Part shown: one piece after another, positions 13,574 through 20,237 of the stretch | How the letters are laid out: every line of letters starts with the position of its first letter | Numbering within the stretch: the first letter of the stretch is position 1 | Assembly (NCBI GenBank): GCA_964465385.1 | Contig: CAYXIM010000027.1 | Span: 1-20,237, forward strand | DNA length: 20,237 nt | From: JAAYBY01 sp964465385 | Lineage (GTDB): Bacteria > Bacillota > Clostridia > Saccharofermentanales > UBA5734 | Direction: 5' to 3' | Made by a program: the position numbers and the translations under genes | Notes under the pieces: model-generated | The model's input: the letters and a program-made list of their open reading frames with translations, nothing else | Database searches by the model: none | What the model was told of the DNA's origin: nothing

Positions 13574-14960
13574 AGAAGCCAGAGCCTATCTGGCTGCAGC
13601 CGCAACCTACGGTATCAAGCTGGATTTAAGCCGTATGCGCCAGCTCATGCACGCCCTGGGCGACCCGCAAAAGGACCTGCGTTTCATCCACATCGCCGGC
13701 ACAAACGGCAAGGGGTCAACGGCTGCCTACTGCCGATCCATTTTATCGGCGGCCGGCCACCGGGTCGGCTGTTACATCTCCCCCTATCTGGAGCGTTTCA
13801 CCGAACGCATCAGTGTCATTGACGGCCAGGCGGCTTTCAGGCGCAAGCAAAGCCATGAAGCAGAAGGGGAGATCGCGCCCCAGGCCTTCGCCCGCATCAT
13901 GACCCGGATCCGGTCTGTGGTCGACGACATCCTGGCCCGAGGTGGGGAGCACCCAACCGAATTTGAGCTTTTGACCGCAACGGCGTTTGTCTTTTTCAAA
14001 GAAAAGGCCTGTGACCTGGTGGTTTTGGAAACGGGGCTGGGCGGACGCCTGGACGCAACCAATGTGATTGAAAACCCCTTGGCCTGTGTCATCACAGCCT
14101 TGGGTTATGACCACACGGAACGCCTGGGCAAGACCCTGGATGCCATTGCCGGTGAAAAGGCGGGCATCATCAAGCCCCAAAGCCCTGCTTTTGTTTATGA
14201 CCCCCTGGCCTTGGCCCATGACACCGCTGAAAAGGAGCGGGCCCTTGCGGTCATCCAGGCCCGCTGCCAGGCCCTTCAAGCCCCGCTGACCCGTGTGTTG
14301 GCCCAAGACTATCACCTGCAGGACTATTCGTTAGATGGCCAGCTCTTTTTTGATCGCGTGTCCGGCCTGACCGTGACCACCAGCCTGCTGGGCTTGTTTC
14401 AACCCATGAATGCCTTGCTGGCCATTCGCGTCTGTCAGGCCCTCAATCTGGCGACAAAGGAGCAGATCCAGACCGGGATTCAAGCAACCCGCTGGCCAGC
14501 CAGGATGGAGCGCGTCCGTCAAAAGCCGTTGATCCTGGTTGACGGGGCCCACAACCCACAAAGTTGCCAGGCGCTGGGGGATGGCTTGGATCGTCTGCTT
14601 TCAGGCCAACCGGTTGTTTTTCTGGCTGGCATGCTGGCAGATAAAGATGTCGATGGCATGCTGCAAGCGGTTTTGAGCAAACGCCGCTACCGGCCGGAAG
14701 CCTTTGTTTGTGTGGCACCAGATATTCACCGGGCTCTGCCGGCTGACCAGTTGCTGGAGCGGGTGCGCCCCATCTGGCGATCATTGCCAGACCAGGCGCA
14801 AAGCCGCTATAATGAAGCTGTCTTTGCAGTTGAAACGCGACCAGCAGGCGCCCGGAAGGCCCTGGCCCTGGCCCAGGAGAAAAAGGCCTGCCTGTGTGTT
14901 TTCGGCTCGCTTTACCTGGTCGGTGAGTTCCGGCAAATCTATGGCGAACAGGAGGACTGA
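13563..14960 (+). CDS. folC: Bifunctional folylpolyglutamate synthase / dihydrofolate synthase
   Basis: This 465-residue Mur-ligase-family enzyme adds glutamate to folates (and to dihydropteroate if bifunctional), using ATP in the cytoplasm. Key motifs are the P-loop IAGTNGKGS (44-52), the omega-loop-like YISPYLERFTERISV, the catalytic region DLVVLETGLGGRLDATN, ITALGYDHTERLGKTLDAIAGEKAGI with its carbamylated-lysine-type segment, and LVDGAHNP in the C-terminal domain. I chose ATG 13563, preceded by AGAAAGCAGGG. The frame stays open back to 13227, but that part lies over gtrA and has no family-like sequence. The insert FRRKQSHEAEGEIAP near residues 95-110 looks a little longer than usual. It joins the next gene as TGATG. 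Confidence 0.93.
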   Translation: MTYKEARAYLAAAATYGIKLDLSRMRQLMHALGDPQKDLRFIHIAGTNGKGSTAAYCRSILSAAGHRVGCYISPYLERFTERISVIDGQAAFRRKQSHEAEGEIAPQAFARIMTRIRSVVDDILARGGEHPTEFELLTATAFVFFKEKACDLVVLETGLGGRLDATNVIENPLACVITALGYDHTERLGKTLDAIAGEKAGIIKPQSPAFVYDPLALAHDTAEKERALAVIQARCQALQAPLTRVLAQDYHLQDYSLDGQLFFDRVSGLTVTTSLLGLFQPMNALLAIRVCQALNLATKEQIQTGIQATRWPARMERVRQKPLILVDGAHNPQSCQALGDGLDRLLSGQPVVFLAGMLADKDVDGMLQAVLSKRRYRPEAFVCVAPDIHRALPADQLLERVRPIWRSLPDQAQSRYNEAVFAVETRPAGARKALALAQEKKACLCVFGSLYLVGEFRQIYGEQED

Positions 14961-16342
14961 TGGTGGACTGGACGCGACAGATCAATGTCTTTAAACCGGT
15001 ATCTGTCGATTCAGTTGCCCCTTTTGCCTACCCGGGCGAAATGAAACAAGCGGTTGACACCTTCAACCGGGCTATTCGAAACTGGCATCGAAACAGCCAG
15101 GACATCGCTTTTATCGCCTTGCGCAAGCTGGCGGTCTCTTACCCGGCCTTTCCCCAGCCATCCCTGATGCTGGGCTTTTGTCTGGCCCAGGCCGGTCAGG
15201 AACAAGAGGCCCTGACTTGGATTGATCAGGCCCTGGAACATGCCCTGCCCAACGCCCTGCAAGTGGCGGCGGAACAAGCCCGCCAACAGCTGATCGAATC
15301 GGTCCAGCAAGAACCAGCGGAAACACCGCCCGCACCAACGGGGCGCTGGCGTTGGCGTCAAACGCCCGCATCTGTGGTTCTGGAACCGGTCAGGCGCCGG
15401 TCTGTCCGATTGGCCAGTGACCGGGAACGCAGGCAGGTGATCCGCCAAGGTGACCGGGAAGGGCAGGCCCCAACCCGGATTCGAGAACCCTTCCGGCTGT
15501 CGGATTACTGGCACCTGATCCTGCCAGCCGGTGCCTTGCTTGTGCTGGTGGGCCTGCTTGTGACCCTGGCCGTCTGGCTGCCGCGTCGGTCGGCTCGGAA
15601 GCAAGCTTCCAGCCAGGATCCGCAGGTGCACCTGACCTGGCTTTTGGAACGTATGGAAGCGTTGGCAGACCAGCCAGGCGATGTGGCGGACTTATTGGAC
15701 AGCTATCGGAAGGCCTTTGAAGCAGCCCCCCAAACAAGCCAGCCGCCTTCACCAGAACCGACTCAAACAGCCCCACCTCCAGTCACCCCCACGCCTTCCA
15801 CGAGCGGCCAGCCGTCTCCCACAGCTGCACCCAGCCCCAGCCCCAGTCCGAGCCCCGCACCAAGTGTGGATCTGTTGGCTGATCGCTTCGAGGAAGCAGC
15901 CTTGCTTGTGGAAGAAGCCTTGCCCTTGCTGGACAGCGACCTGGTTGAAGCGGCAGACCGCCTGCTGCTGGCGCGGGACCTGCTCGAAGAACTGCCACAA
16001 GACCGCTCCTTTGGCCAGCCACCCCGGACGGCTGAAGAGCTGCTGGACCAGGTCAACCGCAGCCTGGGCCCCATTGCGGTCAAGGCTGCCAGCCGTTACC
16101 GACAGCTGGCCGAACCCTTTTTTAAACAAGAAGCCTATGAGGAGGCCTTGACGCTTTACCTCAAAGCCTATACCTTAAACCCTGAATCCTATGGTGGTGG
16201 TGTCGCCTATTACACGGGCCGCTGCTACCAGCTGCTGGGCGACAAACAAGCCGCCCGGCCTTATTATGAGTATGTTGTGACCCGTTTTCGTGGTCGGGAC
16301 ATCGCGCGGAGCGCGGCCCACCGCCTGGAAGAAATGGGTTAA
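14960..16342 (+). CDS. Unrecognised TPR-containing, proline-rich single-pass membrane protein
   Basis: I do not recognise this 460-residue protein as a named family. Residues 26-115 are helical and TPR-like (AVDTFNRAIRNWHRN, then LGFCLAQAGQEQEALTWIDQALE). An Arg-rich stretch (about 128-178) precedes a single transmembrane helix (184-207). A helical patch (222-256) is followed by a Pro/Ser/Thr linker (261-302), a helical region (about 304-370), and two C-terminal TPR-like units (about 376-455: AYEEALTLYLKAYTLNPESY, then AYYTGRCYQLLGDKQAARPYYEYVV). The Arg-rich flank suggests that the N-terminus is inside and the C-terminal TPR part outside, but PRRSARK after the helix weakens this. An AGGAGG site lies 6 bases before the ATG. 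It shares one base with the folC stop. A scaffolding or envelope role is possible but not shown. Confidence 0.7.
   Translation: MVDWTRQINVFKPVSVDSVAPFAYPGEMKQAVDTFNRAIRNWHRNSQDIAFIALRKLAVSYPAFPQPSLMLGFCLAQAGQEQEALTWIDQALEHALPNALQVAAEQARQQLIESVQQEPAETPPAPTGRWRWRQTPASVVLEPVRRRSVRLASDRERRQVIRQGDREGQAPTRIREPFRLSDYWHLILPAGALLVLVGLLVTLAVWLPRRSARKQASSQDPQVHLTWLLERMEALADQPGDVADLLDSYRKAFEAAPQTSQPPSPEPTQTAPPPVTPTPSTSGQPSPTAAPSPSPSPSPAPSVDLLADRFEEAALLVEEALPLLDSDLVEAADRLLLARDLLEELPQDRSFGQPPRTAEELLDQVNRSLGPIAVKAASRYRQLAEPFFKQEAYEEALTLYLKAYTLNPESYGGGVAYYTGRCYQLLGDKQAARPYYEYVVTRFRGRDIARSAAHRLEEMG
15740..15865 (+). repeat. Pro/Ser/Thr-rich low-complexity linker
   Basis: Residues 261-302 of the TPR membrane protein are mostly Pro, Ser and Thr, ending in four Pro-Ser pairs encoded by repeated CCCAGC/CCCAGT units (about 15832-15858). 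It is probably an unstructured spacer that crosses the wall matrix. The DNA repeat is a potential slippage site. Confidence 0.75.
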
Positions 16343-16365
16343 TGGCAGTGAACCAGGAGGCAACC

Positions 16366-17883
16366 ATGCATTACATCAGCACACGCGGACAAAGTGAACC
16401 GCTTTTGTCGACACAGGTGATCCAGACCGGTCTGGCGCCGGACGGGGGCCTTTATGTGCCCCAGACCCTGCCTCAGATCAGCCCGGAAGACCTGGCGCAA
16501 TGGGCCCGGCTGACCTACCCGCAACGTGCGTTTCGCATCTTGTCTCTTTTTTTGACCGATTTTGATCCGGAACGGCTGCGGGCTGCCATTGAGCTGGTCT
16601 ACGGCGATTTTGAAGCGGACAGCCGCTTCAAGCCCGCGCCGGCACCCCTGGTTCAGCTCAATGCCTACAATGACCAAGAACACATCCTGGAGCTGTGGCA
16701 CGGGCCGTCAGCTGCCTTCAAGGACCTGGCCCTGCAGCTCTTGCCCCACCTGTTGATCCAGGCTCAGGAGCAAAACGAAGCCGGCCTGAAGCCGTGCCTG
16801 CTGACGGCAACGTCTGGAGATACGGGCAAAGCGGCCTTGGAAGGCTTTCGGGATGTGCCCGGCACCCAGGCCATTGTCTTCTACCCGCACGCGGGCATCA
16901 GCGAGATGCAACAGCTGCAGATGGTCACCCAGGAAGGGGATAACTGCCATGTGGTGGCGGTGCACGGCACCTTTGATGATGCCCAATCGGCCGTCAAAGC
17001 GCTCTTTTTAGACCAGTCACTCAACGACCTGTTGCGCCAGCGCGGCTACTACCTGACCTCAGCCAACTCCATCAATTGGGGGCGGCTGGTGCCTCAGCTT
17101 GTCTATTATTTTTCCGCTTACGCCGACCTTTTGGCCAGCAACCTGCTGGAAGCAGGTGAGGCGGTCAATTTTGTGGTGCCCACCGGTAATTTTGGCAACA
17201 TCCTGGCCGGCTGGTACGCCCTGCAGATGGGCCTGCCGATCCACAAGCTCATTTGTGCCTCCAACCGCAACAAGGTCTTGTCGGACTTCATGCGTAACGG
17301 CCACTACGACCGCCGGCGTGATTTTTACAAGACCAACGCCCCGTCCATGGACATCCTGATTTCCAGCAACTTGGAACGCCTCTTGTTTGAGCTGACCGAT
17401 CGAGATGCCCAGGCGGTGGCCGCCTATATGCAGGATCTGGCGCAAAACGGCCACTACCGCATTGACGCAGCCATGCTTCGCCGCCTGCAAACTGTTTTTG
17501 TCGGCGGCTTTGCCGATGACCAGGGGACACTCAAAACCATTTTGGAAGCCTATGACCGCTACGACCATGTGATCGACACCCACACGGCAGTGGGCTTCAA
17601 TGTCTATGGCCGCTATGTGCAACGGTCCCAGGACAAGAGCAAAACCATCTTTGTGTCGACGGCCAGTCCCTTCAAGTTTCCTGAAGCGGTGGGCGATGCC
17701 CTCTACGGCAAAGGCTATGCCTCTGGCCGCAGCCTGGACACCCTTTTAGAAGAGCTGTCCCGGGAAAGCGGCTTGGATGTGCCCGAGAGCCTGGCTGGCC
17801 TGACCCAGAAGCCTGTTCGCCACAAACGGCTGATCGCACCGGAAGACATGCGCGAAACTGTCCTCAGCTTGCTAGAAGGATAA
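16366..17883 (+). CDS. thrC: Threonine synthase
   Basis: This 505-residue PLP enzyme converts O-phospho-homoserine to threonine. It opens MHYISTRGQSEPLLSTQVIQ with GLAPDGGLYVP, the standard N-terminus of the family. The PLP lysine is K119 in HGPSAAFKDLALQ. The phosphate-binding loop TSGDTGKAAL, the segment SANSINWGRLVPQ, and VPTGNFGNILAGWYA are all present. I prefer ATG 16366, with AGGAGG 5 bases upstream, over ATG 16342, which overlaps the previous stop as TAATG and would add 8 residues without a family match. No hom or thrB gene is nearby. The 3' end overlaps the convergent prfC gene by 12 bases. Confidence 0.94.
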   Translation: MHYISTRGQSEPLLSTQVIQTGLAPDGGLYVPQTLPQISPEDLAQWARLTYPQRAFRILSLFLTDFDPERLRAAIELVYGDFEADSRFKPAPAPLVQLNAYNDQEHILELWHGPSAAFKDLALQLLPHLLIQAQEQNEAGLKPCLLTATSGDTGKAALEGFRDVPGTQAIVFYPHAGISEMQQLQMVTQEGDNCHVVAVHGTFDDAQSAVKALFLDQSLNDLLRQRGYYLTSANSINWGRLVPQLVYYFSAYADLLASNLLEAGEAVNFVVPTGNFGNILAGWYALQMGLPIHKLICASNRNKVLSDFMRNGHYDRRRDFYKTNAPSMDILISSNLERLLFELTDRDAQAVAAYMQDLAQNGHYRIDAAMLRRLQTVFVGGFADDQGTLKTILEAYDRYDHVIDTHTAVGFNVYGRYVQRSQDKSKTIFVSTASPFKFPEAVGDALYGKGYASGRSLDTLLEELSRESGLDVPESLAGLTQKPVRHKRLIAPEDMRETVLSLLEG

Positions 17884-19491
17884 GAGATCCTGAATGTGCG
17901 CCAGTCGCAGCTTCTGGTTGCGTTCAAGCGCCCACTGGATGGCCCAGTCTGATTCGAAGAGCAGGACGGGCCTTTCTTTTGCATCGTAAACAAAGCGGGT
18001 GGTGCTGGTCAGGCTGAGGGCATCGGGGTTGGGGAACTGGCCATCTGCACCCGGAAGCAGCCAGCGGGCGAAGCGATAGGACAGGGGGGTCTGGCGGATG
18101 GCAACACGGTACTCAGACAAGAGCCGTTCGCGCAGGACATCCAGCTGAAGCAGGCCCACCACACCCACGATGACCGTTTCCATACCGATGCCCGCTTCCT
18201 TGTAGCACTGGATTGCGCCTTCCTGGGCCAGCTGCGCCTTGCCCTTGGAAAAAGCCTTGCGTTGCATGGAATGCTCCGGGCTGACCCGTGCGAAGTGTTC
18301 CGGTGCAAAAGAGGGGATGGGTTCAAAGGCCAGGTTCGGCCGCCCACAGGTCAGGGTGTCACTGATCTGCAGCAGGCCCGGGTCGAAAACGCCAATGATG
18401 TCGCCGGGGAAAGCCTGTTCGATGGTGTGGCGTTCCTGGGCCATGAGCTGCTGGGGCAGGGCCAGACGGACAGCGCGTTTCAAGCGGGTGTTGTAAACCG
18501 CCATGCCTTTTTCAAACCGGCCGGAACAGATGCGGATGAAGGCCATGCGGTCGCGGTGGTCCGGGTTCATGTTGGCCTGGATTTTAAAGACAAAGCCTGT
18601 GAAGGCTGTTTCCTGGGGATGGACCGGCCCCTCGTTGCTGTTACGAGCCGGTGGGGGCGGGGCCATGGCTAAAAAGGCGTTGAGGAAAAAATCAACCCCG
18701 AAGTTGGTCAGGGCGCTGCCGAAAAAGAGTGGGGTCAACTGGCCGGCCTGGATGCGATCCATATCCAGAGCGTCTCCAGCCAGATCCAGCAAGTCAATAT
18801 CAGCTGCCAGCTGCTCCTGGTGGGCCTGGCCGATCTTCAAAGCCAGGGCTGGATCGTCCAAATCACTTGCACGCACGCGAACCATGCTGGCACCGTGGTC
18901 TTGTCTCTGGGGATCAAAAAGTTCCACCTGTTTCTTTTGGCGGTTATAGACCCCGCAAAAATCACCGTGGGTCCCGATAGGCCAGTTGAGGGGGACCGAT
19001 TGGATGCCCAGCACCTTCTCCAGTTCGTCCATCAGGTCAAAGGGATCCCGGGAGGCCCGGTCCATTTTGTTGATAAAGGTGAAAATGGGGATGCCGCGTG
19101 CCCGGCAGACCTCAAAGAGCTTGACAGTCTGTTCTTCGACCCCCTTGGCCCCGTCGATCAGCATGACGGCCGAATCTGCCGCACACAAGGTCCGGTAGGT
19201 GTCTTCTGAAAAATCCTGATGGCCGGGGGTGTCCAAAATATTGATGCAAAAGCCGTTGGCCTTAAACTGCATGACCGAGGAGGTGACCGAGATACCTCGC
19301 TTTTTTTCAATCTCCATCCAGTCGGATGTGGCATGGCGCGACGCTTTTCTGGACTTGACCGCACCGGCCAGATGGATGGCACCACCGTAAAGCAAGAGCT
19401 TTTCAGTCAGGGTGGTTTTACCCGCATCCGGGTGTGAGATGATGGCAAAGGTCCTGCGCCGGGACACCTCATGACGCAATCGATCGGACAT
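17872..19491 (-). CDS. prfC: Peptide chain release factor 3 (RF3)
   Basis: This 539-residue translational GTPase removes RF1/RF2 from the ribosome after termination. GTPase motifs are G1 SHPDAGKTT (19-27), the switch I region KKRGISVTSS, G3 DTPGHQDFSED (87-97), and G4 NKMDR (141-145). Domain II and the RF3-specific C-terminal domain follow (FFGSALTNFGVDFFL, then MQRKAFSKGKAQLAQEGAIQ, then VGVVGLLQLDVLRERLLSEY). The length is close to that of E. coli RF3 (529). The ATG has GGAGG 7 bases upstream. It is a single gene with its own promoter, convergent on thrC. The identification over EF-G or LepA rests on the VVGLLQLDVL and IGTHGDFCGVY segments. Confidence 0.94.
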   Translation of the reverse strand: MSDRLRHEVSRRRTFAIISHPDAGKTTLTEKLLLYGGAIHLAGAVKSRKASRHATSDWMEIEKKRGISVTSSVMQFKANGFCINILDTPGHQDFSEDTYRTLCAADSAVMLIDGAKGVEEQTVKLFEVCRARGIPIFTFINKMDRASRDPFDLMDELEKVLGIQSVPLNWPIGTHGDFCGVYNRQKKQVELFDPQRQDHGASMVRVRASDLDDPALALKIGQAHQEQLAADIDLLDLAGDALDMDRIQAGQLTPLFFGSALTNFGVDFFLNAFLAMAPPPPARNSNEGPVHPQETAFTGFVFKIQANMNPDHRDRMAFIRICSGRFEKGMAVYNTRLKRAVRLALPQQLMAQERHTIEQAFPGDIIGVFDPGLLQISDTLTCGRPNLAFEPIPSFAPEHFARVSPEHSMQRKAFSKGKAQLAQEGAIQCYKEAGIGMETVIVGVVGLLQLDVLRERLLSEYRVAIRQTPLSYRFARWLLPGADGQFPNPDALSLTSTTRFVYDAKERPVLLFESDWAIQWALERNQKLRLAHIQDLLSF

Positions 19492-19553
19492 GGTTTTCCT
19501 CCGTTAAATTCCCCTAATAGGGATGGGTTTTGGACCAAGCGGCTCCTTAAAAG

Positions 19554-19568
19554 GCGCTTGAAGAGCGC
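19554..19568 (-). promoter_or_regulatory. Small inverted repeat at the prfC transcription start
   Basis: GCGCT (19554-19558) and AGCGC (19564-19568) form a 5-bp stem with a 5-base loop, flanked by A-rich and T-rich runs that could extend it with one bulge. It sits at the predicted start of the prfC mRNA, so it could be a 5' hairpin or a binding site. On size alone the evidence is weak. Confidence 0.25.
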
Positions 19569-19571
19569 TTT

Positions 19572-19580
19572 ATTATAGCA
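19572..19580 (-). promoter_or_regulatory. Extended -10 promoter (TGCTATAAT) of prfC
   Basis: On the minus strand, TGC directly precedes a perfect TATAAT (19572-19577). The hexamer at -35 is TGTGCC, essentially no match, so the extended -10 probably carries the promoter. The predicted start is near 19565, giving a leader of about 75 bases with GGAGG before the ATG. The core matches the dgt promoter over 11 bases. Confidence 0.7.
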
Positions 19581-19647
19581 CGGCCTGGTAAAAAGGCACA
19601 GCTGGGAAGCTGGGTCGTTGGTGTAAAGTAATTCTCGGTTGGAAAAA

Positions 19648-19719
19648 GAAGAAACCTCCTGTGTGGTAAGCTGTATAGCAGTTTAAACCCACAAAAAACC
19701 AACGACAGGAGATTTCTTC
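19648..19719 (+). promoter_or_regulatory. IS leader hairpin covering the transposase ribosome site
   Basis: GAAGAAACCTCCTGT (19648-19662) pairs with ACAGGAGATTTCTTC (19705-19719) at 14 of 15 positions; the single exception is C against A. A further TGGT/ACCA stem (19664-19667 with 19698-19701) lies inside it. The ribosome site AGGAG (19707-19711) is in the right arm and would be paired with CTCCT. This fits the known IS strategy of hiding the transposase start from read-through transcripts. Confidence 0.55.
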
Positions 19720-19720
19720 A

Positions 19721-20237
19721 ATAGATAGTATACAACAAATTGCAGACCAATTCATCAGCTAGATTTTAAGTATTGGCTTCACTCAGGGCCTGACAGAAGG
19801 CCTGCAAGAAACCAGCCACACGGCAAAGGCCTTTTTTGACCCGCTCGTGGGGAACGAACCAGACCCATCAGGTCATCCACCAGATAGCGACGAAGGCCTG
19901 TGCCCCAACGGCCAAACGTGCCCATCATCCACATTCAGGCAGACGAGGATCATGTGGCTTTGCAGACGGGAGGAAGGAACACCATCGTCAAGCTTGTGGC
20001 CATCCATGAGCCGGCCATAAAGGTGGGCAAGGACCGATGTCAGCTGCACCGCGGTATTTACTGACCAGTTGCAACAAGGAGGCTGTTGAAGGGTTCTGGC
20101 TACGTGTTGCTCAAGCCATCTACGAACGCTACGGAGACCGGGATGATCTCAAGGTGTACATCCACGGGGATGGTGCAGCCTGGAGCAGGGCGGGGCTTGA
20201 GACGATCAGTCGCTTGCGGGTCCGTGTGCTCAACGAT
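19721..20237 (+). pseudogene. Broken ISLre2/UPF0236 family transposase, continues past window end
   Basis: Three reading frames must be joined to read this gene. Frame A starts with ATA where ATG is expected (ATA GAT AGT, 8 or more bases after AGGAG) and reads xDSIQQIADQFIS, then a TAG stop at 19760-19762, then ILSIGFTQGLTEGLQETSH. Frame B (about 19903-20064) reads PQRPNVPIIHIQADEDHVAL, matching the family's HIDADEDHV block, and ends in TGA at 20062. Frame C (20055-20237) reads LLTSCNKEAVEGFWLRVAQ and then VYIHGDGAAWSRAGLE, matching the family's YINGDGAxWIK block. The distance from the start to the ADEDHV block is only about 70 codons, much shorter than I expect for intact members, so a central deletion is likely. 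The element cannot make its own transposase. Confidence 0.75.

Larger units (their letters stand above)
19620..20237 (+). mobile_element. Decayed ISLre2-type (UPF0236) insertion sequence, left part
   Basis: From about 19620 the sequence becomes A/T-richer and carries the leader and broken transposase of an ISLre2-type element. The left end is set only by the change in composition (near GTGTAAAGTAATTC); the right end and the matching terminal repeat lie outside the window. The element lies just upstream of the prfC promoter, reading away from it. Confidence 0.6.

Noticed and set aside
19573..19755. 60-codon minus-strand open frame in the IS leader
   Set aside because: It lies over the leader hairpin and the prfC promoter, has no ribosome site, and matches nothing I recognise.

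Overview
The window looks like a chromosomal segment of a GC-rich Gram-positive anaerobe of the Bacillota, most likely Clostridia. Several features point that way: a long-form hibernation factor (hpf), pcrA, surface proteins with typical Gram-positive signal peptides, a cohesin/dockerin pair, cadherin-like beta-sandwich and clostridial-type glucosaminidase domains, PTPE linkers, and an ISLre2/UPF0236-type transposase remnant. I cannot name a genus. There is no tRNA, rRNA, CRISPR array or phage structural gene.

Layout. (1) 53-3076, plus strand: long hpf, then a strong hairpin, then pcrA helicase. (2) 3080-4837, minus strand: a Na/Pi-cotransporter-family protein with a PhoU-like tail, convergent with pcrA. 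(3) 4838-5005: a divergent control region with a clear extended -10 promoter reading right. (4) 5006-17883, plus strand: a long run of tightly packed genes: a dGTPase-like HD hydrolase, a YfbR-type 5'-deoxynucleotidase, a membrane/secreted glucosaminidase-like protein, a second secreted glucosaminidase ending in a dockerin, a membrane-anchored cohesin protein, a GtrA-family membrane protein, folC, an unrecognised TPR/proline-rich membrane protein, and thrC. Most junctions are overlaps or gaps of a few bases; the only larger internal gap is 108 bases before the dockerin gene. (5) 17872-19491, minus strand: prfC (RF3), overlapping thrC tail to tail, with its own extended -10 promoter. (6) About 19620 to the end: a decayed ISLre2-type insertion sequence that runs off the window.

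How the genes work together. The centre is a small cell-surface module (6772-13106). Two related glucosaminidase-type proteins lie next to a type I membrane protein carrying a cohesin domain. The second hydrolase carries a dockerin with two near-identical calcium loops, so the natural reading is that it docks onto the cohesin of the next gene and is held at the membrane. This would be a one-cohesin, non-cellulosomal use of the cohesin-dockerin pair for a peptidoglycan hydrolase. All three proteins also carry a cadherin-like beta-sandwich. The two HD-domain nucleotide hydrolases upstream act on dNTP and dNMP pools, and folC and thrC downstream are ordinary metabolism. Their presence in the same packed run suggests co-transcription rather than shared function.

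All calls come from reading the sequence and translations by eye; no database search was run. Domain limits are approximate.
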